64,000 bases of DNA from Streptomyces sp. BHT-5-2. GTDB taxonomy: Bacteria > Actinomycetota > Actinomycetes > Streptomycetales > Streptomycetaceae. The notes under the pieces were generated by a model, which saw nothing but the letters and a program-made list of their open reading frames with translations, did not search any database and was not told the origin of the DNA. Where the stretch lies: contig NZ_CP081496.1 of assembly GCF_019774615.1 (NCBI RefSeq), positions 3,658,001 to 3,722,000 on the forward strand, given 5' to 3'. Positions 63,652 through 64,000 of this stretch are shown here, one piece after another. A program made the translations under genes and the position numbers. Within the stretch, counting starts at the first letter, position 1, and every line of letters begins with the position of its first letter.

Positions 63652-64000
63652 TTACTGATACAGGCGCTCCAGGTACTGCGAGCCGTAGTACGCCGCCAAC
63701 TCCTCCACGCTCTCCGAACGGCGATCGTGCGCCTTTACGAGCACCGCGCGGGACGGTGCCGCTTCCGGCCGCCAGGTCTCCGGCTGCCAGACTCCGCCGC
63801 GCAGCAGGGCCCTCGGGCAGTGGTAGAAGACCTGGTCGATCTCGACCAGCAGGGCCAGCCGTGGACGATTCCCCTTCACCACCATGTCGTCGAAGAAAGG
63901 CGCATCGCGCAGGATGCGCGCGCGGCCGTTGATGCGCAGCGTGTCGGGGCGGCCGGGGATCAGGTAGAGCAGCCCCACGTGGGGATTGGCCAGGATGTTG
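63652..64000 (-). CDS. FMN-dependent PPOX-type flavoprotein, N-terminus outside the window
   Basis: The visible 115 residues are the C-terminal half. NPHVGLLYLIPGRPDTLRIN is the split-barrel flavin-binding strand pair, followed by GRARILRD. LALLVEIDQVFYHCPRALLR and a helical tail ending LERLYQ match the MSMEG_1061 type of pyridoxamine-phosphate-oxidase-like proteins. The frame is open to the window edge. It likely binds FMN or F420; the substrate is unknown. Confidence 0.8.
   Translation of the reverse strand, partial: NILANPHVGLLYLIPGRPDTLRINGRARILRDAPFFDDMVVKGNRPRLALLVEIDQVFYHCPRALLRGGVWQPETWRPEAAPSRAVLVKAHDRRSESVEELAAYYGSQYLERLYQ

Overview
The window is very GC-rich. Its genes mostly use G/C in the third codon position, many start at GTG, and TTA leucine codons are rare. 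Tat and Sec lipoproteins, a class-E-sortase-type LAHTG surface protein, a DesK/NarL-type two-component pair and IS630 and Tn7-like remnants are all present. Together these point to a Streptomyces or close relative, probably an accessory part of the chromosome. I saw no rRNA, tRNA, CRISPR array or phage genes.

Layout. 1-2.8 kb: a gene end, a DUF6081-like gene, a short-chain dehydrogenase (SDR) remnant and an intact SDR. 2.9-18.8 kb: a coherent island for taking up and oxidising hydroxyproline or proline-rich peptides. It has an oligopeptide ABC importer on the minus strand. Divergent from it are a three-gene D-hydroxyproline dehydrogenase, a DHDPS-type deaminase, a 4-hydroxyproline epimerase, an aldehyde dehydrogenase, a GntR/FCD regulator, a proline iminopeptidase and a secreted M6-like metalloprotease. 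A shared 12-bp motif, about GTGAMATTGCAC, lies in the upstream regions of the island and probably is the regulator's operator. 19-26.2 kb: a secreted protein with aerolysin-like features, then a histidine kinase, response regulator, ABC ATPase and FtsX permease set. 26.4-32.5 kb: envelope genes (Tat Dyp-type peroxidase lipoprotein, beta-helix lipoprotein, membrane-anchored protein, LAHTG surface protein). 33-35.8 kb: a decayed IS630 element, an enolase and a divergent MarR gene with twin palindromes between them. 36.1-41.4 kb: an SDR, amidohydrolase, acyl-CoA ligase and MaoC operon flanked by MarR and PaaX regulators, likely for a carboxylic or aromatic acid. 41.5-49.1 kb: single genes (alpha/beta hydrolase, pentapeptide protein, HAD phosphatase, LysE exporter, GH26-like lipoprotein, Ser/Thr kinase).

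49.3-57.8 kb is the most interesting part. It has a pterin-dependent aromatic amino acid hydroxylase, an aromatic amino acid decarboxylase, a flavin monoamine oxidase, a COMT/ASMT-fold methyltransferase, a second SAM methyltransferase and a NodU/CmcH-type carbamoyltransferase. In order these would hydroxylate an aromatic amino acid, decarboxylate it to a monoamine, oxidise the amine, then methylate and carbamoylate. This resembles an animal neurotransmitter pathway, with echoes of physostigmine biosynthesis. The hydroxylase carries a TTA codon, which suggests bldA control.

58-64 kb is a decay and insertion zone: remnants of HAD, DUF6545 and AAA genes, an intact methyltransferase, a TetR/carboxylesterase pair, TniQ and TnsA remnants (TnsA broken by one in-frame TGA) and a flavoprotein gene cut by the window edge.
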